This document shows, piece after piece, positions 42,938-51,863 of a stretch of 64,000 nucleotides of DNA. The position numbers and the translations under genes were made by a program. Every line of letters starts with the position of its first letter. Position 1 is the first letter of the stretch. The stretch is from Sphingomonas sp. (GTDB lineage: Bacteria; Pseudomonadota; Alphaproteobacteria; Sphingomonadales; Sphingomonadaceae), in NCBI GenBank assembly GCA_003248865.1, contig QFPK01000009.1, positions 68,720 to 132,719 on the forward strand, written 5' to 3'. Below the pieces are notes generated by a model. The model did not search any database. It worked only from the letters and a program-made list of their open reading frames with translations, and was not told the DNA's origin.

Positions 42938-43449
42938 GCAACCTGACCGCCGAGCGGCTGACGCCGGGGGAAATCGCCCGCCGCCTGCTGCCGGCGGGCA
43001 CCGTGCTGCTGGCCCTGCTGGTGATGGCGTTTCCGCTGCCGCTGGCCTGGGGCGTGATGCCCAATCTGGCGCTGCTGATGGTGATCCTGTGGGCCAGCAT
43101 CCAGCCCCGGCTGATGCCGGTGTGGGCGGCCTTCCTGCTGGGGCTGTTCGCCGATCTGCTGTTCGGGGGCCGCATCGGCATCTGGGCGCTGATCTTCCCG
43201 CTGGCGACCGGCGTGGTGCGGGTGGCGGAAGCCCGGGTGGAGGGCCACAGCCTCGCCATCGACTGGGCCTTTGCCGGGCTGCTGGTGTTGCTGGCGCAGC
43301 TGCTGGCCTGGCAGCTGAACGCCTTTCTGGGATCGGCCGCGCCATTGCTGCCCTTCCTGACGCAGGGGCTGGTGACGATCATCGCCTACCCGCTCGCCGC
43401 CACGCTGGGCGCGCGGATCCAGCGCCGCCTGACCGACCTGAGCAGCTGA
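42934..43449 (+). CDS. mreD: Rod-shape protein MreD
   Basis: A 171-residue inner-membrane protein with five or six helices. FLLGLFADLLFGGRIGIWAL is the conserved MreD block. It works with MreC and RodA in the elongasome. ATG overlaps the mreC stop (ATGA); the next gene starts 5 bases later. Confidence 0.9.
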   Translation: MSNLTAERLTPGEIARRLLPAGTVLLALLVMAFPLPLAWGVMPNLALLMVILWASIQPRLMPVWAAFLLGLFADLLFGGRIGIWALIFPLATGVVRVAEARVEGHSLAIDWAFAGLLVLLAQLLAWQLNAFLGSAAPLLPFLTQGLVTIIAYPLAATLGARIQRRLTDLSS

Positions 43450-43453
43450 CGCC

Positions 43454-45400
43454 ATGGCGGCCGACGGGGATGGCGGACGCCAGTTCGACCGCCGCGCCTT
43501 CTTCCTGGGGGCCGTTCAGGCGACCGCCGGGGTCGCGCTGATCGGGCGGATGGCGCAACTCTCCATCGCGGAGGCCGACAAATACAAGGTCGCTGCCGAG
43601 GACAACCGGGTGGCGCTGCACCTGATCCCGCCGCGCCGGGGCTGGATCGTCGACGCGACCGGCGCCGCGCTCGCCACCAATCGCCCGGCCTATGCGGTGG
43701 AACTGGTGCCCTCCCTCGCCGGGGATTTCGAAGCGGCGCTGGCGCGGATCGCGGCCATCGTGCCGCTGGCCCCCGCCGACCTGGCCCGCATCCGCGACGA
43801 TGCGAAGGATCTGCCGCCGTCCGCCGCGCTGATCATCGCCAACGACATCGGCTGGGACGCCTTCGCCGCGCTGAATCTTGAACTCGCGGACATGCCGGGG
43901 TTGCAGCCTTTGCGCACCTATGTGCGCCATTATCCGGACGGCGAGGCCTTCGCCCATGTGACCGGCTATGTGGGGCGCCCCACGGCCGAGCAGTATCGGG
44001 AAACGAAAGACCCGCTCTACATGCTGCCCGGCTTCCGAATCGGCAAGGACGGGGTGGAGCGGTCGAAGGACGCCGAGCTGCGCGGCAAGCCCGGCGCGCG
44101 GCGGGTGGAGGTGAATGCGCGCGGCCGCATCATCGCCGAGCTGGACACGCGGCCGGACACGCCGGGCAGCCCCGTGCACCTGACCATCGACCGGGGGTTG
44201 CAGGCCTTCACCGCCGCGCGGGTGGGCAATGAAAGCTGCTCCGTCACGGTGATCGACGTGGTGACGGGGGACATCAAATGCCTGCTCTCCATGCCGGCAT
44301 TCGACCCCAATGTGTTTTCCAACCGCATCCCGGCCTCGCTGTGGAAGGATCTGCAGGCGGACGAGAAGAAGCCGCTGCTGAACAAGACGTTGCAGGGGCT
44401 GTATGTGCCCGGCTCCACCTTCAAGCCCGTGACCGCGCTGGCGGCGCTGGCGAACGGGGTGCTGCCGACGGACCCGGTGCACTGCAACGGCAGTTACCGT
44501 TATGGCCGGGCGGTGTGGCACTGCCACAAGCGGTCCGGCCACGGCACGGTGGCGATGCGGTCCGGAATCGCGAAAAGCTGTAACGTCTATTTCTACACCA
44601 TGGCGCGGCGGGTGGGGGCGCAGGCGGTGGCCGACATGGCGCGCACGCTGGGGTTGGACCACAAGTTCGACATTCCGATGCCGGTGCAGCGCGCAGGCGA
44701 CATTCCCGATCCGGCCTGGAAGCAGAAGCGCTTCGGCAAGGAATGGACGGTGGGCGACACGCTGAACATGGCGATCGGCCAGGGCTATGTGGTGGTGAAC
44801 CCGCTGCAGCTGGCGGTGATGACGGCGCGCATCGCGACGGGGCGGATGGTGGAGCCGCGCATGCTGGTGGGCCCCCAGCCCAAGGCCTTCGAGGCGCTGC
44901 CCATCCCGCCCGAGTATCTGGACGTGGTGCGCGGCGGCATGGACGATGTGGTGAACGGCCCCGGCGGCACGGCGCGGGGTTCGATGCTGCGGGTGCCGGG
45001 CGTGGCGATGGGCGGCAAGACCGGCACCGCGCAGGTGCGGCGCATTTCCGGCAGCGCGCGTGGCGGGGCGAACGTGCCCTGGAAATTCCGCGACCATGCG
45101 CTGTTCATCGGCTTCGCGCCGGTCGACAATCCGCGCTATGCCATCAGCGTGGTGGTGGAACATGGCATCGGCGGATCGCGGGCGGCGGCCCCCATCGCGC
45201 GCGACGTGCTGACCTACATCTTCGACCAGCCGGCGGCGGAAAAGCAGCTGGCGGGCGTGCTGGAAGCGCGCGACCGGGCCCGGCGCGCAGCGGAGGAAGC
45301 AGCCGCGCGCGCGGAAGCGGCGGCAAGGCTGGCAGCCCAGCAGGCCGCAGCAGGAACGGCGCCCGCCAATCCGGCGCCGGCTGCGGGAGCGCCGCGATGA
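43454..45400 (+). CDS. mrdA: Penicillin-binding protein 2
   Basis: A 648-residue class B transpeptidase. A Gly/Arg N-terminus and membrane anchor (about 15-32) are followed by the dimerisation region with IPPRRGWIVDATGAALATN. The transpeptidase triad is complete: S321 in GSTFKP, S375 in KSCN and K522 in KTGT. The C-terminal 50 residues are Ala-rich and basic. It cross-links peptidoglycan during elongation with RodA. The anchor is short for a single helix, and the N-terminus resembles a Tat-like DRRAFF sequence (noted, not claimed). Confidence 0.95.
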   Translation: MAADGDGGRQFDRRAFFLGAVQATAGVALIGRMAQLSIAEADKYKVAAEDNRVALHLIPPRRGWIVDATGAALATNRPAYAVELVPSLAGDFEAALARIAAIVPLAPADLARIRDDAKDLPPSAALIIANDIGWDAFAALNLELADMPGLQPLRTYVRHYPDGEAFAHVTGYVGRPTAEQYRETKDPLYMLPGFRIGKDGVERSKDAELRGKPGARRVEVNARGRIIAELDTRPDTPGSPVHLTIDRGLQAFTAARVGNESCSVTVIDVVTGDIKCLLSMPAFDPNVFSNRIPASLWKDLQADEKKPLLNKTLQGLYVPGSTFKPVTALAALANGVLPTDPVHCNGSYRYGRAVWHCHKRSGHGTVAMRSGIAKSCNVYFYTMARRVGAQAVADMARTLGLDHKFDIPMPVQRAGDIPDPAWKQKRFGKEWTVGDTLNMAIGQGYVVVNPLQLAVMTARIATGRMVEPRMLVGPQPKAFEALPIPPEYLDVVRGGMDDVVNGPGGTARGSMLRVPGVAMGGKTGTAQVRRISGSARGGANVPWKFRDHALFIGFAPVDNPRYAISVVVEHGIGGSRAAAPIARDVLTYIFDQPAAEKQLAGVLEARDRARRAAEEAAARAEAAARLAAQQAAAGTAPANPAPAAGAPR

Positions 45401-46512
45401 TCATGGGCCTGCTGAATTCCCGCTGGCCGCAGCGCATCCTGCAACTGCCCTGGCGGATCATCTTTCTGGTGGCCGGCATCGGTACCTTCGCGGTGGTGGT
45501 GCTCTATTCGGCGGCCGGGGGCAGCATGCAGCCCTGGGCGCTGAACCATGCCGTGCGCCTCAGCCTGTTCATGGGGCTGGCCATCGTGCTGGCGCAGGTG
45601 CCGCTGGGGTTCTGGCTGAAGATCGCCTACCCGCTCTATGCCGTGGTGCTCGTCGCCCTGATCGGGGTGGAAGTGGTGGGCGGCATCGCGGGCGGCTCCC
45701 AACGCTGGCTGGACCTGGGCTTCATCCGCCTGCAGCCCTCGGAATTCATGAAAATCGCCATCGTGATCGCGCTGGCGCGATTCTATCATTTCCTGCCGCG
45801 CGGTTACCCTTCGAAGCTGGCGGGTATCTGGCCGCCGCTGGCGATGATCGGCGTGCCCGCGGCGCTGGTGATGCTGCAACCCGATCTGGGCACCGCGCTG
45901 ATGATCGTGGCGGGTGGCATGACGATGATGTTCCTGGGCGGCCTGCCACTGAAATGGTTCGTGATCCCCGGCGTCGCGGGTATTGCCTCGCTGCCGCTCC
46001 TCTACAACATGCTGCATGATTACCAGCAGCGGCGGGTGCTGATCTTCCTGGACCCGTCCGCCGATCCGCTGGGGGCGGGATATCACATCACCCAGTCCAA
46101 GATCGCGATCGGGTCGGGCGGCATCTTCGGCAAGGGCTTCATGGAAGGATCGCAGAGCCATCTGCAGTATCTGCCGGAACAGCACACCGACTTTGTGTTC
46201 GCGACCATGGCCGAGGAATGGGGATTGATGGGCGGCGCGCTGCTGCTGATCGCCTATGGGCTGGTGCTGAACTGGGGCATCCGCACGGGGATTTCGGCGC
46301 GCACGCAGTTCGCCCGGATGCTGGCGGTGGGGCTGTCGATGACGATCTTCTTCTATGTGCTGATCAACAGCATGATGGTGATGGGGCTGGCGCCGGTGGT
46401 GGGCATTCCCTTCCCGCTGGTCAGCTATGGCGGCAGCGCGGCGCTGACGGTGATGATCGCGCTGGGCATCCTGATGGGCGTGTACCGCCAGCGCGAACTG
46501 GAACATATCTGA
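45397..46512 (+). CDS. rodA: Peptidoglycan glycosyltransferase RodA
   Basis: A 371-residue SEDS protein with ten helices. Signatures are GSQRWLDLGFIRLQPSEFMK, the HTDFVFATMAEEWGLMG block with the catalytic Asp, and GIPFPLVSYGGSA. It polymerises glycan strands with PBP2. ATG at 45397 overlaps the mrdA stop by 4 bases; the long open frame upstream lies inside mrdA in another frame and is not used. Confidence 0.95.
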   Translation: MIMGLLNSRWPQRILQLPWRIIFLVAGIGTFAVVVLYSAAGGSMQPWALNHAVRLSLFMGLAIVLAQVPLGFWLKIAYPLYAVVLVALIGVEVVGGIAGGSQRWLDLGFIRLQPSEFMKIAIVIALARFYHFLPRGYPSKLAGIWPPLAMIGVPAALVMLQPDLGTALMIVAGGMTMMFLGGLPLKWFVIPGVAGIASLPLLYNMLHDYQQRRVLIFLDPSADPLGAGYHITQSKIAIGSGGIFGKGFMEGSQSHLQYLPEQHTDFVFATMAEEWGLMGGALLLIAYGLVLNWGIRTGISARTQFARMLAVGLSMTIFFYVLINSMMVMGLAPVVGIPFPLVSYGGSAALTVMIALGILMGVYRQRELEHI

Positions 46513-46625
46513 CGGCGGCGCCCAAGAATCGGCTGGACAAGCCGGGTTTCCCTTTGTAAACGCCCGCCTCCCACGGGGCGCATGCCTCGGCAGGGCTGTG
46601 GGGCAAGCCCCGCAAGATGGTGCAT

Positions 46626-46701
<76 letters not shown>

Positions 46702-46815
46702 TTCTCCGCCAGCAATAACAAATTATGAATATGATCGGCGCCAGGTCCCGCACATCCCTCGCAAGAGTCATGCAAAGGGCATTGTAAGAGTGCGGGATTG
46801 ATTTCTGGCTACGCC

Positions 46816-46821
46816 TATAAT
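46816..46821 (+). promoter_or_regulatory. Candidate -10 box of the M50 operon
   Basis: A perfect TATAAT in an AT-rich gap 112 bases before the M50-type gene. No good -35 at 17 bases. An inverted repeat TCCCGCAC (46746-46753) / GTGCGGGA (46790-46797) lies just upstream and may be an operator or the end of the tRNA transcript. Confidence 0.35.
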
Positions 46822-46933
46822 GGTTCGATTCGACGAATTTGAATATCGCGCTTGCCGCCTTGGATTGAACGTGTCGGGGCGCTAGCGTAAATGCGATGAA
46901 ACTCGTTGATTTCCTGCACGCCCCGTCTGGCAC

Positions 46934-48994
46934 ATGAGCGAAGTACAAGCCGAAACTCCCCTTTTCGCCCGGCGTCAGGGTCTTGCGGTTGTGCGCACCG
47001 TGTTCCGAGGGCGGCCACGCTATATCGTGTCAGATGTGCCCGGCGGTCGACATCTGGCGCTGGCGCCGCGCCCCTATGCGCTGCTCAGCCGGCTGGATGG
47101 GTACAGCGCGTTGGAAACCGTGCTGGCGGAGCTGGGCATGGCCAACGCGGAAGCCGACATCCTGCTGAAGCGGCTGCTGGCAGCCGGGCTGATCAGCGCC
47201 CCGGGCTTCCAGACGGATATGGCCGCCCCTGCCCAGCCCATCGAGGGCAAGGCGCTGTTCGTCCGCCGGGAACTGGTGGAGCTGGCCCCCTTCCTGCCGA
47301 CTGTGGACCGGGTGATGGGCTGGCTGTTCCGGCCCGCCGCCGCGCTGCTGTGGGCTGTGCTGGCCGTCACCGCGCTGCTGCTGTTCGTGGCCGACGATGG
47401 CCGGTCCGACGTGATGGCGTGGGTGGGGCAGTTCGATGCCGGGCAGGCGCTGCTTCTGTATCTGATCTTCGTGGCGCTGAAGATGCTGCACGAACTGGGC
47501 CATGCCGTGGCGCTTTGGCGGATGGCGGCGGCGGAAGGGTTGCCGGTGCAATCGATCCGCGCCGGGATCGCGGTGATGCTGGTGATGCCCTTCCCCTTCA
47601 CCAACGTCACCAGCGCCTGGCGGCTGCAATCAAAATGGCGGCGCGCCGTGGTCGGCGTGGCGGGCATGTATGTGGAAACATGGGTGGCGATCCTGGCCAT
47701 CCTGCTGTGGTCTGTCAGCGACGATCCGCTGCTGCGCAGCGCGGCAATCCAGGTGGCGACTGTGGCTGCCGTCACCACCCTGCTGTTCAACCTGAACCCG
47801 TTCGGGCGGATGGACGGCTATTATGTCGCGTCGGACCTGATGGAGCGGCCGAACATGATGCAGCGCGCCTCTGCCGCTGCGATGGCGTTTACTGCCCGGC
47901 TGTTCCGGGTTCGCCCTCTGGCGGAGCTTCCCCGTCCGGAGCCCTGGCTGCTGGCCTATTGGGCGGGGATGCTCGCCTATCGGCTGCTGGTCTTCACCGG
48001 GCTGGTCTGGCTGGCGCACAAGGTTTCGCCCTGGGCCGCCCTGCTGATCCTTGCGGTTGCGGTGTCGCTGCTGGTCGTGCGCCCGGGCGTCGCGACCGGG
48101 CGGCGACTGATCGCGATGGCCGCCGATCCGTTGCTGGTGCGTCGCCGCCTGCTGCTGTTTGCGGGCGGCGTGGCCGCGCTGCTGTTGCTGGTGCCGGTGC
48201 CCGCGGGCGTGTCGGCCGTGGGCGTGGTGGAGGCGAAGGACGCGCGCTTCATCTATCCGCCGCGCGACGTGCGCGTTGCCGAAGTGTCCGCGCCCGGCGC
48301 CACCGGCGGCGCGGCGTTGCGGCTGGAATCGCCGGACCTTGCCGACGCCCAGCGTCAGGCGGACATCCGCGCGGCCGAGGCCATGACGCGATGGCGGCAG
48401 GCTGTGAGCCTGGGCGAGGAAGGTGCACAGGCGGCTGCGGAAACGGCTGCGGGCCAGCAGGCGATTTCCGCCACGCTGGCGCAGGAAGAAGCGATGTTGC
48501 AGCTGCCGGCTGCCACCGGATGGGATCCGCTGGATGCCGCCGATTATGCCGGAAGCTGGGTGGCGCCCAATCCGCGTCAGCCGCTCGCCGTGGTGCTGCC
48601 CGGCAAGGGCTGGCGGCTGCACGCGCTCGTCACCGAGGCGGAGGCTGACCGGCTTCGCGGCGGCGACGGCATTGCAACCGTCCGCATCGCCGGACGGCCC
48701 GACCTGCGCTTTCAGGCCCGGATCGAGCGAATCGCGGACAATGCCACGCTCCAACTTCCGGCCGAGGCGCTGGGCAAGCCCGCCGGGGGTTCGCTGACGG
48801 TCGATCCGGCCGATCCCGCCGGGCGGCGGCTGTTGAACCCCATGGTGGATATCTGGCTGCTGCCGGACGCGGGCGCCCCTGCCCTGCGGCACGGCCAGCG
48901 GCTGGACCTCCGGCTGGGGTCCCCGGCGCGTCCGCTCGCCTGGCAGGCCGTGACGGCTGCTATTCCGCTGCTCGACCCGCGCGCGGCGCGCTGA
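46934..48994 (+). CDS. M50-type zinc protease fused to a membrane-fusion-like C-terminus
   Basis: A 686-residue inner-membrane protein. Residues 15-90 resemble a PqqD-like winged domain (RPRYIVSDVPGGRHLALAPR). A helix at 131-152 is followed by KMLHELGHAVALW (H186-E187-H190), the HExxH of M50 proteases. LLFNLNPFGRMDGYY carries the third ligand (D294). Several helices follow to ~430. The periplasmic C-terminus (445-686) resembles an HlyD/RND-adaptor fold with an Ala-rich helical part. These fusions are found with HlyD, TolC and giant surface proteins (from memory). It heads a three-gene operon; both substrate and protease activity are unproven. Confidence 0.8.
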   Translation: MSEVQAETPLFARRQGLAVVRTVFRGRPRYIVSDVPGGRHLALAPRPYALLSRLDGYSALETVLAELGMANAEADILLKRLLAAGLISAPGFQTDMAAPAQPIEGKALFVRRELVELAPFLPTVDRVMGWLFRPAAALLWAVLAVTALLLFVADDGRSDVMAWVGQFDAGQALLLYLIFVALKMLHELGHAVALWRMAAAEGLPVQSIRAGIAVMLVMPFPFTNVTSAWRLQSKWRRAVVGVAGMYVETWVAILAILLWSVSDDPLLRSAAIQVATVAAVTTLLFNLNPFGRMDGYYVASDLMERPNMMQRASAAAMAFTARLFRVRPLAELPRPEPWLLAYWAGMLAYRLLVFTGLVWLAHKVSPWAALLILAVAVSLLVVRPGVATGRRLIAMAADPLLVRRRLLLFAGGVAALLLLVPVPAGVSAVGVVEAKDARFIYPPRDVRVAEVSAPGATGGAALRLESPDLADAQRQADIRAAEAMTRWRQAVSLGEEGAQAAAETAAGQQAISATLAQEEAMLQLPAATGWDPLDAADYAGSWVAPNPRQPLAVVLPGKGWRLHALVTEAEADRLRGGDGIATVRIAGRPDLRFQARIERIADNATLQLPAEALGKPAGGSLTVDPADPAGRRLLNPMVDIWLLPDAGAPALRHGQRLDLRLGSPARPLAWQAVTAAIPLLDPRAAR

Positions 48995-49049
48995 TCGGTC
49001 ACCGCGAACGGCTATTGTCCTGACCGGGCAAACGCATAGAAGGGCCGCC

Positions 49050-49916
49050 ATGCGCACTCCTGTCGTTTTTGCCCGCCTGCTTGGCGTGGCCCTGTTGATA
49101 CCCGCTGCGGCTGTCGCACAGACCGCTCCTCGCCCGGTTGCCCCGGCGAAGCCCGCCGCCCGCCCGGCCGCGGAGCCCCGCGCGACCGCGATCTTCATGG
49201 CCGAGCAGATGGTGGCACTGCGCGCGGCGACCGACGGGCGCGTCGTTTCCGTCGGCGCGCAGGAAGGCGGCACCGTCCGCAAGGGCGCGGTTCTGGTGCA
49301 GCTGGACGATCGGGAACAGCGCGCGCGCGTCGCGCTGGCGGCGAAGGCCGCCGGATCCAGCGCCGACAGCAAGGCCGCCGATGTCAGGCGCCAAGAGGCA
49401 CAGGCGCGGCTGGCCGGAACGCAGAAGGCGGCAGCCAAGGGCGCCGCGACCGACTGGGAACTGCGGCAGGCCCGCGCTGCCGCCGATCAGGCCGCGCTGG
49501 AAAGCCGCGCCGCGCAGGACCGGCAGGGGGTGGAAGGCCAGCGCCTCTCTCTGGAGCGGGTGATGCTGGAGAATTATGTCGCCCGCGCGCCCTTCGACGG
49601 CAAGGTGACGCGGATCGGCGCCCGGCCCGGCATGTCGGTGCGCAAATCCGACGTTCTGGCGACGGTCGTGAACCTGGGCACCCTGCGCGGCGAGACCTTT
49701 GTGCCGGTCGCGCGCTACTCCAGCCTGAAGCCGGGCGCTTCCTATCCGGTGATCTTCCCAGCACCCTTTTCCAAAACGCTGCCCGCGAAGCTGGTCTATC
49801 TCGATCCGGTGATCGAGGGTGGGCAGGTGCGCGCGGTGTTCCGGCTGCCGAACCCGGGCGAAGCCCTGCCGTCCGGCCTGCAAGGCACGGTGGTGCTGAA
49901 ACCGATCGCCCCATGA
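49050..49916 (+). CDS. HlyD/RND-type periplasmic adaptor
   Basis: A 288-residue protein. A signal peptide (LLGVALLIPAAAVAQ, cut near residue 24) is followed by a short barrel, the biotinyl-lipoyl hybrid motif with VALRAATDGRVVSVGAQEGG and its second half YVARAPFDGKVTRIGARPG. A helical hairpin lies between (about 95-170). It is short of the usual 350+ residues. It probably bridges inner membrane parts to TolC. It follows the M50 gene by 55 bases and its stop overlaps the next gene by 4. Confidence 0.8.
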   Translation: MRTPVVFARLLGVALLIPAAAVAQTAPRPVAPAKPAARPAAEPRATAIFMAEQMVALRAATDGRVVSVGAQEGGTVRKGAVLVQLDDREQRARVALAAKAAGSSADSKAADVRRQEAQARLAGTQKAAAKGAATDWELRQARAAADQAALESRAAQDRQGVEGQRLSLERVMLENYVARAPFDGKVTRIGARPGMSVRKSDVLATVVNLGTLRGETFVPVARYSSLKPGASYPVIFPAPFSKTLPAKLVYLDPVIEGGQVRAVFRLPNPGEALPSGLQGTVVLKPIAP

Positions 49917-51577
49917 GTCGCCTTAGGCAGGCGCTCGACGCGCTGGCGGCGGACGGGCCGGACAGGCAGCGGAAACTCGTAGAGTTCCAGTCGCAGCTGT
50001 TGAACAGCGAAGCGCATCTGGTGGCGACCGTCGCGCCGGACGGATCGGTGCTGCCGCCCGCGCTGGAAGGGCAAGCCGCCGTGCTGGCCCGCGCGGCCGC
50101 GCGCGATGGCGTGGTCGTGGAGGGGCGCGGGGCCGCCTGCCTGCTCGGCCCGGCGCCGGACGGCGGAGTGGAGGTCGCCGTCCACCGGCTGGCGCAGGAC
50201 GGGCCGCTGGCGCAGGCGCTGGCGCGGGAACGGCTGGAGCTGCTGCGCGCGCTGATGGCCGCCCATGTGGCAGGCGCCGACCCCGCACTGGAAGCGCTGC
50301 TGCTGGAAACGGCCGCGACCGACTGGACCGACGAGGCCCTGCATCAGCTCGCCGGCCGTGCCGCCGCGCTGGTGGGCGCCCCCCGGCTGGCGCTGGCGAT
50401 GCTGCGCGGTCTGCGCGTCGTCCGCGTCGCCGACAGCCAGTCGGCGCGACTGTCGTCTGAAGCGCGGCGATTGCTGGAACTGGCCGCCGGTGAGGTGGCC
50501 GATGGCGCGGCCGATCCCGCCACCACCGGCACTTCGGGTTTCACGGGGCTGGAACGGCTGGGAGACGGTGCCGCGCTGCGCGCAACCGCGAGCCTGTCGC
50601 CCGCCGGGGATGGTCTCGTCCTCCTCAGCTGGCCTCCCGGCGACGGCGCAGCGGCGGCTGCCTTCGCGCGCCGGGCGGCGCCGATGGCCGTCGCGCGGCT
50701 GTATCGCCCCAGCCTGTCCGACCGCTTCGACCGATTGGTTGCCGCAGCACCCTGGCCGCAATCGGTCCCGGTGGCCAACCGCCCCCGCCTCGCCCGGCGC
50801 GGCCTCGCGGCCGCCCTGCTTCTGGCGCTGCTGCTGCCGCTGCCCGACCGCGTGCAGGCCCCGCTGCTGATCGAGCCGCTGACGCGCCGGGTCGTCACCG
50901 CGCCCATCACCGCGCGCATCGATGACGTCAGCGCCGACCCCGGCGATCAGGTGGAGGCCGGCGCGCTTCTGGTGCGGTTCGATTCCACCCAGATCGAGCG
51001 CGACCGCGAGGAAGCCGCCGCCGCGCTGCAGGCCGCCAGCACGCAGGCCGCCGTGGCCCGCGCCGACGGCGATGTGGAAGCCGAGCGGCTCGCCCAGCTG
51101 AAGGCAGCCCAGCTTTCCGGCCAGGTGACTCTGCTGGAGCTGCGGCTGGCGGAAACCGAAGTGCGCGCGCCCATCGCCGGAACCGTCGCCGGGGAAGACC
51201 TGCGCCGCCGCGTGGGCGCCACCATGACACGCGGCGACACGCTGTTCAGCATCGCCGCGCCGGGCGGCTACCGCGCGGAACTGCTGGTCGGCGACAGCGA
51301 CATCTCCCGCGTGAAGCCCGGCGCCGCCGTCTCGATGCGGCTCGCCTCGCGCCCGCTCTCCCGCGTGCGCGGCACCGTCTCCCGCATCTACCCGCTCGCC
51401 GAAGTGGCGGACGGGCGGAATATCTTCCGAACCCTCGTCACCATCGACAAGGAAGATGCCCGTGACCTGCGCGCCGGGATGTCCGGCACAGGCTCCATCA
51501 CCGGGGGCTGGGCGCCGCTGGGGTGGCAATTGCTGCGGCCTGCGGTGCGGTGGGTGCGGCTGAAGTTGTGGGTTTAG
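49913..51577 (+). CDS. Inner-membrane HlyD-like adaptor with cytoplasmic N-terminal domain
   Basis: A 554-residue protein. Residues 1-290 form a soluble region, possibly GAF-like, with two helical segments. A single helix (296-311, LAAALLLALLLPL) follows the positive RPRLARRG. The periplasmic part (312-554) is an HlyD-like adaptor: VVTAPITARIDDVSADPGDQ and then IAGTVAGEDLRRRVGAT are the lipoyl half-motifs, with an EREEAAAALQAAS helical hairpin between. The large cytoplasmic domain is unusual for HlyD proteins. With the protein at 49050 it gives the locus two adaptors. Confidence 0.75.
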   Translation: MSRLRQALDALAADGPDRQRKLVEFQSQLLNSEAHLVATVAPDGSVLPPALEGQAAVLARAAARDGVVVEGRGAACLLGPAPDGGVEVAVHRLAQDGPLAQALARERLELLRALMAAHVAGADPALEALLLETAATDWTDEALHQLAGRAAALVGAPRLALAMLRGLRVVRVADSQSARLSSEARRLLELAAGEVADGAADPATTGTSGFTGLERLGDGAALRATASLSPAGDGLVLLSWPPGDGAAAAAFARRAAPMAVARLYRPSLSDRFDRLVAAAPWPQSVPVANRPRLARRGLAAALLLALLLPLPDRVQAPLLIEPLTRRVVTAPITARIDDVSADPGDQVEAGALLVRFDSTQIERDREEAAAALQAASTQAAVARADGDVEAERLAQLKAAQLSGQVTLLELRLAETEVRAPIAGTVAGEDLRRRVGATMTRGDTLFSIAAPGGYRAELLVGDSDISRVKPGAAVSMRLASRPLSRVRGTVSRIYPLAEVADGRNIFRTLVTIDKEDARDLRAGMSGTGSITGGWAPLGWQLLRPAVRWVRLKLWV

Positions 51578-51586
51578 ACCGGAGGG

Positions 51587-51853
51587 TTTTTGCCTCCGGC
51601 GGGCAGGGAAATGATTTCCCTGCACCCTCTACATTGGGGTCGCTCGCTACTCTGAAGTCGCGTGTGTGACGTCGGTTTGATTGCCTGCGGCGCTGGAATG
51701 CGCTGGCGCCGCAGGCAATCAACCCCAACCCTTGCGTCAAGCTCTGCGCCTGCCCCTCCAACCCCTCCCAGGAACTGATTTTGGGGGGGTGCAGGGGTGT
51801 CACACCCCTGCCGGGTGGCGGGCAGAGCCCACCCCGCCGGAGGCAAAGCGAAA
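51587..51853 (+). repeat. Dispersed hairpin repeat, copy D, with inverted ends
   Basis: Modules as in copies A and B: GCAGGGAAATGATTTCCCTGC (51603-51623), GCCTGCGGCGC / GCGCCGCAGGC (near 51683-51717), then GTGCAGGGGTGTCACACCCC-type arm near 51789-51811. TTTGCCTCCGGCGGG (51589-51603) is perfectly inverted as CCCGCCGGAGGCAAA (51833-51847), giving 15-bp inverted ends. It fills the 286-base gap between the convergent adaptor and giant-protein genes. Confidence 0.85.
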
Positions 51854-51863
51854 AACCCCGCCC

